From: an uncultured Desulfomonile sp. | GTDB taxonomy: Bacteria; Desulfobacterota; Desulfomonilia; Desulfomonilales; Desulfomonilaceae | DNA length: 5,841 nucleotides | Direction of reading: 5' to 3' | Assembly (NCBI GenBank): GCA_903920415.1 | Contig: CAIXMD010000084.1 | Coordinates: 1 to 5,841, forward strand | Shown here: positions 1 through 5,114 of the stretch, piece by piece | Layout: each line of letters begins with the position of its first letter | Position numbering within the stretch: the first letter of the stretch is position 1 | The notes under the pieces: model-generated | Told to the model about the DNA's origin: nothing | What the model saw: only the letters and a program-made list of their open reading frames with translations | Databases searched by the model: none | Position numbers and translations under genes: made by a program

Positions 1-259
1 GACAGGCTTCCTATCTCAAGACCCTTTGCCTTTTCCTTCGGCTCAGGCCACCGTCAGAATAGGTCTAGGCTTCGCCATTCCCTAGCAGGCTCGCCGAAAT
101 CACCCGGCCGAAACGGGTTCGTTATCCTACGGACTGGTCGTTCACCTCCTGTTGCTCTCCACCCCGCCTCACGGCGACGCAGTTACAGTTGGCTACAGGC
201 TGTAGCGTTAACCTGGAGAGGACTTGCACCTCTCTGTTTGAGTACGCTCACAGGCGCAC
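1..259 (-). mobile_element. Group II intron, 5' part (domain I), truncated by window edge
   Basis: Read on the minus strand, this stretch begins with GTGCGCC (259 down to 253), the GUGYG-type 5' end of bacterial group II introns. It continues with landmarks typical of domain I: a GAGAGG/CCTCTC stem whose loop holds TGCAAGT (216-234, the familiar GGTGCAAGTCC context), a GTAGCC/CTGCGTCGCCGTGAGGCG stretch, then GGAGAGCAACAGGAGG, AACGAACCCG and finally CTGACGGTGG followed by GAGCCGAAGGAAAAGG. Such introns are self-splicing retroelements that normally carry a reverse transcriptase/maturase ORF in domain IV and end with a conserved domain V hairpin. Neither lies in this window, because the element runs off at base 1. 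The assignment rests on my recognition of these conserved strings, not on a computed fold; I cannot give the structural class. The plus-strand open frames here are shadows of the structured RNA. Confidence 0.82.
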
Positions 260-396
260 TAGGGGAGACCCGGTGGGTCGCCCAGAAAAACGGGCATGCG
301 CCCAAAACCCTCTACCTGTTATGATTTTTTTTTTTGGCCTGCCGGACTCCACCTCGGGTCTGAGTCCGGCTTGATGAAATTCGATGCGGGAATTTT
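260..396. other. 5' exon flank of the intron, hairpin-rich non-coding stretch
   Basis: This is the stretch between the intron's 5' splice site and the end of the small acidic gene. Three inverted repeats are visible. GACCC-GGT-GGGTC (267-279) ends 7 bases from the splice site. GGGC-ATGC-GCCC (292-303), read on the minus strand, is followed by GTTTTT and so looks like a weak terminator. GCCGGACTC/GAGTCCGGC (341-349 with 362-370) is a 9-base-pair stem, with an 11-base T run (325-335) on its left side. That T run becomes an A run when read downstream of the minus-strand gene, so the large stem is not a standard intrinsic terminator for that gene. I see no convincing coding frame. Confidence 0.5.
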
Positions 397-576
397 TTAG
401 AAGTCGTCGAAGTCTTTGGCGAGGTCGTCTTCACTGAAATCATCGTCGATTTCAAGGGAGGATAACAGATCCAGGGAGCGGCCCTCCAGGGGGTCCTCAA
501 AATCCGAAAGAGCGTCGGCCAAGGACTGATCGTCCATTTGACCGATATAGTAGTCAATATTGTGTGAGTGAGGCAT
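397..576 (-). CDS. Small, highly acidic protein of unknown function (59 aa)
   Basis: I do not recognise this protein. It has 59 residues starting MPHSHNIDYY, with about 19 Asp/Glu against one Lys and one Arg. The acid is concentrated in the C-terminal third, where an LEIDDDFSEDDL stretch runs into a DFDDF end. It has no Cys, no membrane segment and no signal peptide, so it is probably cytoplasmic and may be partly disordered. The start at 576 is chosen because GGGAGGAG (582-589) lies 5 bases upstream. An in-frame ATG at 684 would add a hydrophobic N-terminus, but that extension covers the likely promoter (625-653) and has no better ribosome site. It stands alone, with the terminator of the carbonic-anhydrase operon upstream and the intron flank downstream. 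Acidic tails of this kind occur in DNA-mimic and partner-binding proteins, but nothing here shows such a role. Confidence 0.6.
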   Translation of the reverse strand: MPHSHNIDYYIGQMDDQSLADALSDFEDPLEGRSLDLLSSLEIDDDFSEDDLAKDFDDF

Positions 577-624
577 GCGAGCTCCTCCCGTGTTCTGTGG
601 ATACCGTTGCCAAGCAACAAAATA

Positions 625-653
625 ACTAAAACATAACAAGAATATATTGTCAA
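625..653 (-). promoter_or_regulatory. Likely sigma70-type promoter of the small acidic gene
   Basis: On the minus strand there is a perfect -35 TTGACA (648-653), a 17-base AT-rich spacer, and a -10-like TTTAGT (625-630, four of six matches to TATAAT). It sits about 50 bases ahead of the start codon at 576, in an AT-rich gap just downstream of the previous operon's terminator. The -35 is strong and the -10 weak. Confidence 0.45.
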
Positions 654-762
654 TACTTAAAGTTATGGTTGAGATATCAGGCAAGGATTACCACCCAAAA
701 AATCCCTGTGCCTCATGCCTTAATGGAATAACTGCGAAACAATAGGAAAGAGGACATAATAA

Positions 763-790
763 GAAAAAGGCAGGTGGAAACCTGCCTTTC
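763..790 (-). terminator. Rho-independent terminator of the carbonic-anhydrase-like operon
   Basis: A 10-base-pair stem, AAGGCAGGT/ACCTGCCTT plus one flanking pair (766-775 with 780-789), closes a four-base loop. Read on the minus strand the stem is followed by TTTTTCTTATT, a good U-rich tail. It lies about 35 bases beyond the stop codon of the 824-1345 gene. On the plus strand only three T follow, so it works mainly for the minus strand. Confidence 0.85.
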
Positions 791-823
791 ATCGTTATGA
801 ATTGCTCCCTCCGGGGGCACCTA

Positions 824-1345
824 CTAAATCAATCGCACCAACTCATTGAAATTCAGGCCATACTCCTGATATTTTTTGCAATTCAATTGATGAAAAGCCT
901 TTTCTTCTTCAGTGGGTTTTCTTGACGGCCGTGCCGGAATGCCTACTGCAAGCGTATCCGCTGGAATTATTGTCCCGGGTGTGACGACCGCTCCCGCGGC
1001 CACGATTGCTCCGTGTTCCACTACCGCGCCGTCCAGAACCAGCGCGCCTATGCCGATCAGCGCGTCATCTTGGACTGTACACCCGTGGAGGACAGCCCTG
1101 TGCCCCACGATCACGCCGTTCCCCACATTCAGCGGGAAGCGGCCCCCGGTCACGTGGAGCATGCAGTGGTCCTGAATATTGGTGCGGCTCCCGATTCTTA
1201 TGCTGTTCACGTCACCCCGGGCCACGGTATAGAACCAGATATTGGTGTAATCGCCTATTTCCACATCACCCAGGATGATCACCCCAGGTGCGAAAAACAC
1301 TCCGTTTCCAATCACCGGGGTGATTCCCTTATACTCATACACCAT
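824..1345 (-). CDS. Gamma-carbonic-anhydrase family protein (YrdA/PaaY-like, left-handed beta-helix)
   Basis: The 173-residue protein is built of hexapeptide repeats that form a left-handed parallel beta-helix (about residues 10-140), followed by a C-terminal helical tail, the usual size for this family. Gamma-class carbonic anhydrases are trimers that bind a metal between subunits and interconvert CO2 and bicarbonate; many YrdA/PaaY-type members have weak or unproven activity, and some are thioesterases. The metal-ligand pattern looks intact: H64 (DHCMLHV), then H82 and H87 (VGHRAVLHGC, five apart). R43 and D45 (ARGD), with Q58 and D59, match the conserved active-site network. Start 1345 is chosen because AAGGAG (1353-1358) lies 7 bases upstream; the longer frame to 1408 would overlap the preceding gene. 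It is the second gene of an operon, 38 bases after the GNAT/ASCH-like gene, and ends before a terminator. The fold is certain; the substrate is not. Confidence 0.93.
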   Translation of the reverse strand: MVYEYKGITPVIGNGVFFAPGVIILGDVEIGDYTNIWFYTVARGDVNSIRIGSRTNIQDHCMLHVTGGRFPLNVGNGVIVGHRAVLHGCTVQDDALIGIGALVLDGAVVEHGAIVAAGAVVTPGTIIPADTLAVGIPARPSRKPTEEEKAFHQLNCKKYQEYGLNFNELVRLI

Positions 1346-1383
1346 TGAACAGCTCCTTGGATTCCAAGAGACCCCCGCCGCTC

Positions 1384-2607
1384 CTACGTGTCCAATCTGT
1401 TGCCCCAATCCAGGATCGATTGGAAAAGCCGAGGGGACAACGCACGGGTGCGCTGAGGATTGAAGCTTTCATCCATTCTGCGGATCTCTTCCAGGGCAAC
1501 CGGCTTCTTGAAAGGTTTGTACCACTGGAAGCTCAACACAAGGACTTTTCCTGCCATAGGGCCTGACGAAGCGGCAAGTTCTTGAAATTCCACGCTATCC
1601 AAACAGCCCGTTTCTTCAGTCATGCTGCCCGGATTATCAGGCTTGTCCAGCCGCCAGTCCTCAACTCGCCCCACGCCGACAGCCCCGGTTCCGTTCACAT
1701 AAAATACAAGAGGAAGACCTTTGCGAATGCCTTTCAATGCCGCAGGGTGAGTATACGTCATATCGCTGAAGTGCACCGACCTCGGGTGGCAAAACGAAAC
1801 CGGCTCGAAAAGGGTGTTTTGTTGAGCCGAGCCGTCCGGCAGATCTATCAGTTGACAGGCCCTCTTGTACTCCATGGGCAGCAGCAGTGGCTTTTCGTTT
1901 TCGGCCTGAATCCTGAGGGGAAAAAAAAGGGTTTCCAGTTCATGGGGTTCCAGGATCCGAGCAGGGGGATGGATTATAATGTCTGTTCCGCTTCTGGTTA
2001 TGCGGTGCCACGGGCTGAACATAAAGGGTAGGCGGAACTCTTCTCTTGTACGGTACCCGAATCCTTCGCTCTCGTTCCTGATCTCGTATCCCAGTGACAG
2101 GAGCAAGTCCCGGAGGAATTCCAAAACCTCCGGCTGGGAAACCGACCTGTACAGGAAATGCTTACAAAGCCTCACTCCTGGTTTTTCTGCAGGGTCCAGG
2201 CAGGATGAGAAACCTTCGAACATGAAGCCGCACGTCCGCAAGCACTTGGTCAGCGACGAGGATAGGCTTTGAGGGATGCTGATACCAACCTTGGTTATCC
2301 CCATTTCAACCCACCCCAGGATTTCTTCACGGAGAAACTTTTCACTCGCCGGGTCTCCGGGAGCCTGGCCGAGTGCCAGGGCCAAGATGCGCACTTCATT
2401 GGATTTTATTGGAATCCACACGGACACGCAGTGGATGGCCTTGTCGATTTCGAGTATACGGCAGCGGGCTTCATGACCGAACCCGGCACTGACCAGGTTT
2501 TCCAGGATGTCCAGGATACCGGGGTCTTCATCGCTCCACGGTTTGAGAACCTTCTCAAGAGCAGGAAGGTCCTTTTTCAGAACATGCCTCAGGATCATTT
2601 CCGCCAC
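1384..2607 (-). CDS. GNAT-like domain fused to an ASCH/EVE (PUA-like) domain, unknown function
   Basis: The protein has 407 residues and two apparent parts. Residues about 4-155 look like a GNAT acetyltransferase fold: MILRHVLKKDLPAL resembles the first strand and helix, and FLREEILGWVEMGITKVGISI leads to CLRTCGFMFEG, like the late helix and 'GF' motif. However, the acetyl-CoA loop (R/Q-x-x-G-x-G/A) is not evident; GQAPGDPAS stands in its place, so catalysis is doubtful. After a linker, residues about 210-400 resemble an ASCH/EVE-type PUA-like domain, with LVFYVNGTGAVGVGRV (300-315), FKKPVALEEI and a closing ALSPRLFQSIL. Such domains bind RNA or modified nucleobases. There is no signal peptide or membrane segment, so it is likely cytoplasmic. 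The first codon is GTG (2605-2607); the ATG at 2598, giving MILRHVL, is an equally good start. It is co-transcribed with the gamma-CA-like gene. The domain calls are by eye. Confidence 0.8.
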   Translation of the reverse strand: MAEMILRHVLKKDLPALEKVLKPWSDEDPGILDILENLVSAGFGHEARCRILEIDKAIHCVSVWIPIKSNEVRILALALGQAPGDPASEKFLREEILGWVEMGITKVGISIPQSLSSSLTKCLRTCGFMFEGFSSCLDPAEKPGVRLCKHFLYRSVSQPEVLEFLRDLLLSLGYEIRNESEGFGYRTREEFRLPFMFSPWHRITRSGTDIIIHPPARILEPHELETLFFPLRIQAENEKPLLLPMEYKRACQLIDLPDGSAQQNTLFEPVSFCHPRSVHFSDMTYTHPAALKGIRKGLPLVFYVNGTGAVGVGRVEDWRLDKPDNPGSMTEETGCLDSVEFQELAASSGPMAGKVLVLSFQWYKPFKKPVALEEIRRMDESFNPQRTRALSPRLFQSILDWGNRLDT

Positions 2608-2665
2608 CGGCCTTGCGTGAGATGACTAGGAATGCCATACTTCAGTTTTTATGAACCATGAGCGA

Positions 2666-2694
2666 ATCATATTGAAAAAACATCCGATGTTCAA
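2666..2694 (-). promoter_or_regulatory. Sigma70-type promoter for the GNAT/ASCH-like and carbonic-anhydrase-like operon
   Basis: On the minus strand, TTGAAC (2689-2694) is followed after exactly 17 bases by TATGAT (2666-2671), which matches TATAAT at five of six positions. It lies about 60 bases ahead of the first gene of the minus-strand operon, in the gap between divergent genes. Confidence 0.6.
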
Positions 2695-2702
2695 GACATA
2701 AG
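2672..2702 (+). promoter_or_regulatory. Weak candidate promoter for the rfbD-leuC pair
   Basis: TTGAAA (2672-2677, five of six matches to the -35) is followed by CATAAG (2697-2702, four of six) at a long 19-base spacing. It overlaps the opposing promoter almost completely, so the two could compete for polymerase. The spacing makes this a tentative call. Confidence 0.25.
2679..2691. promoter_or_regulatory. Candidate operator palindrome in the divergent spacer
   Basis: AACATC-C-GATGTT is a perfect inverted repeat with 6-base arms around one central base. It lies inside the spacer and touches the -35 of the minus-strand promoter, and also sits between the elements of the plus-strand candidate promoter. 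This position suits a dimeric regulator acting on both directions, but no regulator gene is in the window and a 13-base palindrome can occur by chance. Confidence 0.3.
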
Positions 2703-2732
2703 ATAGTGCGGGAACGGACTATGGAGTCATCT

Positions 2733-3599
2733 ATGGGGTTCTATATCGTGATCGGCTCAGCGGGGATGCTGGGGACGGATCTGATGGAGATTCTTCAGGA
2801 GTCGGGCTTGGCCGCGGTTGGCCTGGATGTGGGAGAAGTGGACATCAGGAGCGAAGATTCTATAAGGAAGGCCCTGGCAAGGTTCGATCCCGGTGTGATT
2901 ATCAATCTGGCAGCGATGACCGACGTGGATGGATGTGAAACAAGGCAGGAGGAAGCGTTCAGCGTCAATGCTAAGGGTCCGGAAAATCTTGCGAGAGCGG
3001 CTGCACGGAGGGGGGACTTTTTCGTCCAACTGAGCACTGATTATGTATTCGACGGGTTATCAAGGGTTCCCTACAAAGAAGACGATCCCATGAATCCGCT
3101 CGGGATGTACGGAAAATCCAAGGCCCAGGGTGAGCTACTCATCAGGGAACTGCTGCCGGACAATCACTGTATTGTCAGGACTTCTTGGCTCTACGGGACG
3201 CATGGAAAGAATTTTGTGGAAGCCATCATCGACGCGGCCCAAAAAAGACCTGTTTTGAATGTGGTGAATGATCAACGAGGACGTCCCACATACACAATGG
3301 ATCTTGCCCGGGCCGTGCTCGGACTGGCAGAGATGCGAACACGGGGAACATTTCATGTAACCAATTCAGGTGAGGCCACCTGGTATGATTTTGCCGTACG
3401 GATTGTTGAGCGAACCGGGTTTTCGCATGTACGCGTTGAGCCCACGACCACTGAACAATTGAGCAGGCCTGCTCCACGGCCCGGGTACTCTGTGCTAGAT
3501 AATTCCAGGTTTGTCGAACTGACGGGCAAGCCGCTGAGAAGCTGGGAGCAAGCCCTGGATGACTACCTGGCGACGCGGGGAAGGAAAGGGACTCCTTAA
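2733..3599 (+). CDS. rfbD: dTDP-4-dehydrorhamnose reductase (RfbD/RmlD-type SDR)
   Basis: This 288-residue protein matches the usual length and motif order of RmlD, the NAD(P)H-dependent reductase that makes dTDP-L-rhamnose, a precursor for O-antigen and other surface glycans. The dinucleotide-binding loop GSAGMLG is at 8-14, NLAAMTDVDGCE at 58-69, STDYVFDG at 101-108 (containing the catalytic Thr of the Ser/Thr-Tyr-Lys set) and the YxxxK pair Y126/K130 in MYGKSK. RTSWLYG is at 149-155, DQRGRPT at 180-186 and RPAPRP at 245-250, all characteristic of RmlD. The start at 2733 gives the family-typical N-terminus and has GGAG 6 bases upstream; ATG 2721 (preceded by GGGAA) and GTG 2706 are in-frame alternatives adding 4 or 9 residues. 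Its stop codon abuts the next gene's ATG, so the two are probably one transcript. RmlA, RmlB and RmlC are not in the window, so a related sugar reductase role remains possible. Confidence 0.93.
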   Translation: MGFYIVIGSAGMLGTDLMEILQESGLAAVGLDVGEVDIRSEDSIRKALARFDPGVIINLAAMTDVDGCETRQEEAFSVNAKGPENLARAAARRGDFFVQLSTDYVFDGLSRVPYKEDDPMNPLGMYGKSKAQGELLIRELLPDNHCIVRTSWLYGTHGKNFVEAIIDAAQKRPVLNVVNDQRGRPTYTMDLARAVLGLAEMRTRGTFHVTNSGEATWYDFAVRIVERTGFSHVRVEPTTTEQLSRPAPRPGYSVLDNSRFVELTGKPLRSWEQALDDYLATRGRKGTP

Positions 3600-4859
3600 A
3601 TGGGAATGACCATAACGGAGAAGATACTTGCGGCGCACTCCGGCCTTGAGACTACTGCGCCGGGAGATCTTGTCCAGGCAGCGGTGGACTTGGCCCTGGC
3701 AAACGATATCACCTTGCCTTTGGCGCTCGCCCCGTTTCGTGAGGCAGGGGGTGAGCGAGTATTTGATACGGACAAGGTGGTGGTGGTGTTGGACCACTTT
3801 AATCCGGCCAAGGACATACCTTCGGCCATGATGCTCAGTGAGGCCCGAGCGTTTGCGGCTCAGGTTGGTCTTACTCACTTTTACGATGTGGGGACTATGG
3901 GCATCGAACACGTGCTGCTTCCGGAACAGGGGTTGGTGGCGCCGGGAGACCTGATAATAGGGGCGGACAGCCATACGTGTACTTACGGCGCACTGTGTGC
4001 CTTTTCCACAGGGGTCGGGAGTACTGATTTTGCAGCCGCGATGCTGACCGGTAAGTGCTGGTTCAAAGTCCCGGAGACTATGCGGTTTGAGTTGACAGGT
4101 GCCCCGGGTCCATGGGTGTCGGGAAAAGATGTAATCCTCCATATCATCGGCAAGATCGGTGTGGATGGGGCAACCTATCGCGCCATGGAGTTCTGCGGTG
4201 ATGGCGTGGCGAGGCTGGAAATGTCCGACCGTTTCACCATCAGCAATATGGCTGTGGAAGCAGGAGCGAAAAACGGAATCTTCTTGTTTGATGAGAAGAC
4301 CAGGGCTTTTGTGGATACGCACGTGTCCCGACCGTACACGGTGTACGAATCAGACAAAGACGCGGTCTATGCAGAAACCCTGTCAGTTGACCTCAGCACC
4401 CTTGAACCGCTCGTCGCTTTGCCTTTTCTGCCGGAAAACGTGCGCGCCATATCCGAGGTAAAGGGAATGAGAGTGGACCAGGTGGTGATCGGATCTTGCA
4501 CCAACGGGCGAATTGAAGATCTGCGCATCGCCGCGGAGATACTGAGGGGGAAAAAGGTGGCCAAGGGGGTTAGGCTGATAGTAATTCCCGCGACGCAGGC
4601 CATCATGCTCCAGGCCATATCCGAGGGTATAATCGAAGCCTTGATAAGGGCAGGCGCAGCGGTTTCCACCCCGACCTGCGGCCCGTGCCTGGGAGGCTAC
4701 ATGGGGATTTTGGCCAAGGGCGAGCGCGCCGTTTCCACGACAAACCGGAATTTTGTTGGTCGTATGGGGCATATGGAGAGTGAGGTGGTTTTGTCTTCTC
4801 CCACAGTGGCTGCTGCAAGCGCTTTGGTTGGATGCCTGGCCGACCCCAGGGAAATGTGA
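3600..4859 (+). CDS. leuC: 3-isopropylmalate dehydratase large subunit (LeuC/HacA aconitase family)
   Basis: This 419-residue protein is the catalytic large subunit of a two-part hydro-lyase. In leucine synthesis LeuCD isomerises 2-isopropylmalate to 3-isopropylmalate using a [4Fe-4S] cluster. The three cluster cysteines are present: C300 in GSCTNGR, and C360 and C363 in TCGPCLGG. Other family blocks are DHFNPAKD (65-72), GADSHTCTYGALCAF with GVGSTDFA following (121-145), and STTNRNFVGRMG (379-390). The ~420-residue length fits the shorter LeuC2/HacA type found in archaea and many bacteria rather than the ~465-residue E. coli type. The ATG follows the rfbD stop directly, and AAAGGGA (3585-3591) lies 8 bases upstream inside rfbD. 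The small subunit LeuD does not follow, which is unusual. Substrate could be isopropylmalate, homoaconitate or a methylmalate; sequence alone does not separate these. Confidence 0.94.
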   Translation: MGMTITEKILAAHSGLETTAPGDLVQAAVDLALANDITLPLALAPFREAGGERVFDTDKVVVVLDHFNPAKDIPSAMMLSEARAFAAQVGLTHFYDVGTMGIEHVLLPEQGLVAPGDLIIGADSHTCTYGALCAFSTGVGSTDFAAAMLTGKCWFKVPETMRFELTGAPGPWVSGKDVILHIIGKIGVDGATYRAMEFCGDGVARLEMSDRFTISNMAVEAGAKNGIFLFDEKTRAFVDTHVSRPYTVYESDKDAVYAETLSVDLSTLEPLVALPFLPENVRAISEVKGMRVDQVVIGSCTNGRIEDLRIAAEILRGKKVAKGVRLIVIPATQAIMLQAISEGIIEALIRAGAAVSTPTCGPCLGGYMGILAKGERAVSTTNRNFVGRMGHMESEVVLSSPTVAAASALVGCLADPREM

Positions 4860-4869
4860 GGTTCTGAAA

Positions 4870-5019
4870 ATGACAGGCAAAATATTTTTGGGTGGACTCA
4901 CCATGAATGGAGAAAAAAGGTTTGAATCTGGAAGTTTTTTTGGTATGCTAGCCAAGGATTCCGGATTGAAACAAAGCATTGACCGGAAAAAAAGGCTTGA
5001 CTTATCAGGACCGTTCTGA
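4870..5019 (+). CDS. Doubtful 49-residue ORF between leuC and the exported-protein gene
   Basis: A short ATG frame starts 10 bases after the leuC stop, with GAGG 8 bases upstream. It encodes 49 residues that begin MTGKIFLGG and are Lys/Gly/Ser-rich. The position is where leuD is expected, and the first few residues vaguely recall small-subunit N-termini, but there is no DxIDTDxI block and the length is a third of LeuD, so I do not call it a LeuD remnant. Its 3' end overlaps the promoter-like element at 4997-5025, which argues against it being a real gene. Confidence 0.2.
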   Translation: MTGKIFLGGLTMNGEKRFESGSFFGMLAKDSGLKQSIDRKKRLDLSGPF

Positions 5020-5025
5020 TAATCA
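4997..5025 (+). promoter_or_regulatory. Candidate promoter of the Cys/Pro-rich exported protein gene
   Basis: TTGACT (4997-5002) matches the -35 consensus at five of six positions. Downstream are two overlapping -10 options: TAATCA at 17-base spacing (5020-5025), and GATAAT at 15-base spacing (5018-5023), which is the better hexamer. It would leave a leader of roughly 85 bases before the start at 5115, in which I see no clear regulatory fold. Confidence 0.4.
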
Positions 5026-5100
5026 AAATGGCAATCAGGTTATATTTGTCTACAATTCTAAATTCGGTTCCACGGTTGCTGGCTGATGGGGCCTAATAAA

Positions 5101-5106
5101 AGGAGG
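5101..5106 (+). promoter_or_regulatory. Strong Shine-Dalgarno site that sets the start at 5115
   Basis: AGGAGG lies 8 bases before the ATG at 5115. The in-frame TTG at 5109 is only 2 bases away and is therefore not the start. Confidence 0.8.
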
Positions 5107-5114
5107 ATTTGGGT

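Noticed and set aside
1..324. Plus-strand frame open from base 1 to a TGA at 322-324, and the shorter ATG frame 189-374
   Set aside because: The DNA is explained by the structured group II intron RNA on the other strand. The peptide is Arg/Ser/Leu-rich with no ribosome site and no recognisable domain.
341..370. 9-base-pair hairpin next to an 11-base T run as a terminator
   Set aside because: For the plus strand the T run precedes the stem, and for the minus strand the stem is followed by A, so it does not have the order of an intrinsic terminator.
312..653. Minus-strand 113-residue frame overlapping the acidic gene
   Set aside because: It is a frame-shifted shadow of the acidic gene; its product is low-complexity and runs through the hairpin region with no ribosome site.
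397..684. Longer 95-residue version of the acidic protein
   Set aside because: The extension covers the probable promoter and AT-rich spacer, while the ATG at 576 has GGGAGGAG at good spacing.
912..1463. Several plus-strand frames opposite the carbonic-anhydrase-like gene
   Set aside because: All are antisense to a protein with intact metal ligands and hexapeptide repeats; none has a ribosome site or recognisable sequence.
3495..4322. Minus-strand 275-residue open frame opposite rfbD and leuC
   Set aside because: It is antisense to two well-conserved genes, His/Arg-rich with no domain and no ribosome site; a codon-bias shadow.
4870..5019. Interpretation of the short ORF after leuC as a truncated leuD
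   Set aside because: Only the first few residues are vaguely similar; the diagnostic IDTD block and the rest of LeuD are absent in all forward frames that I read.
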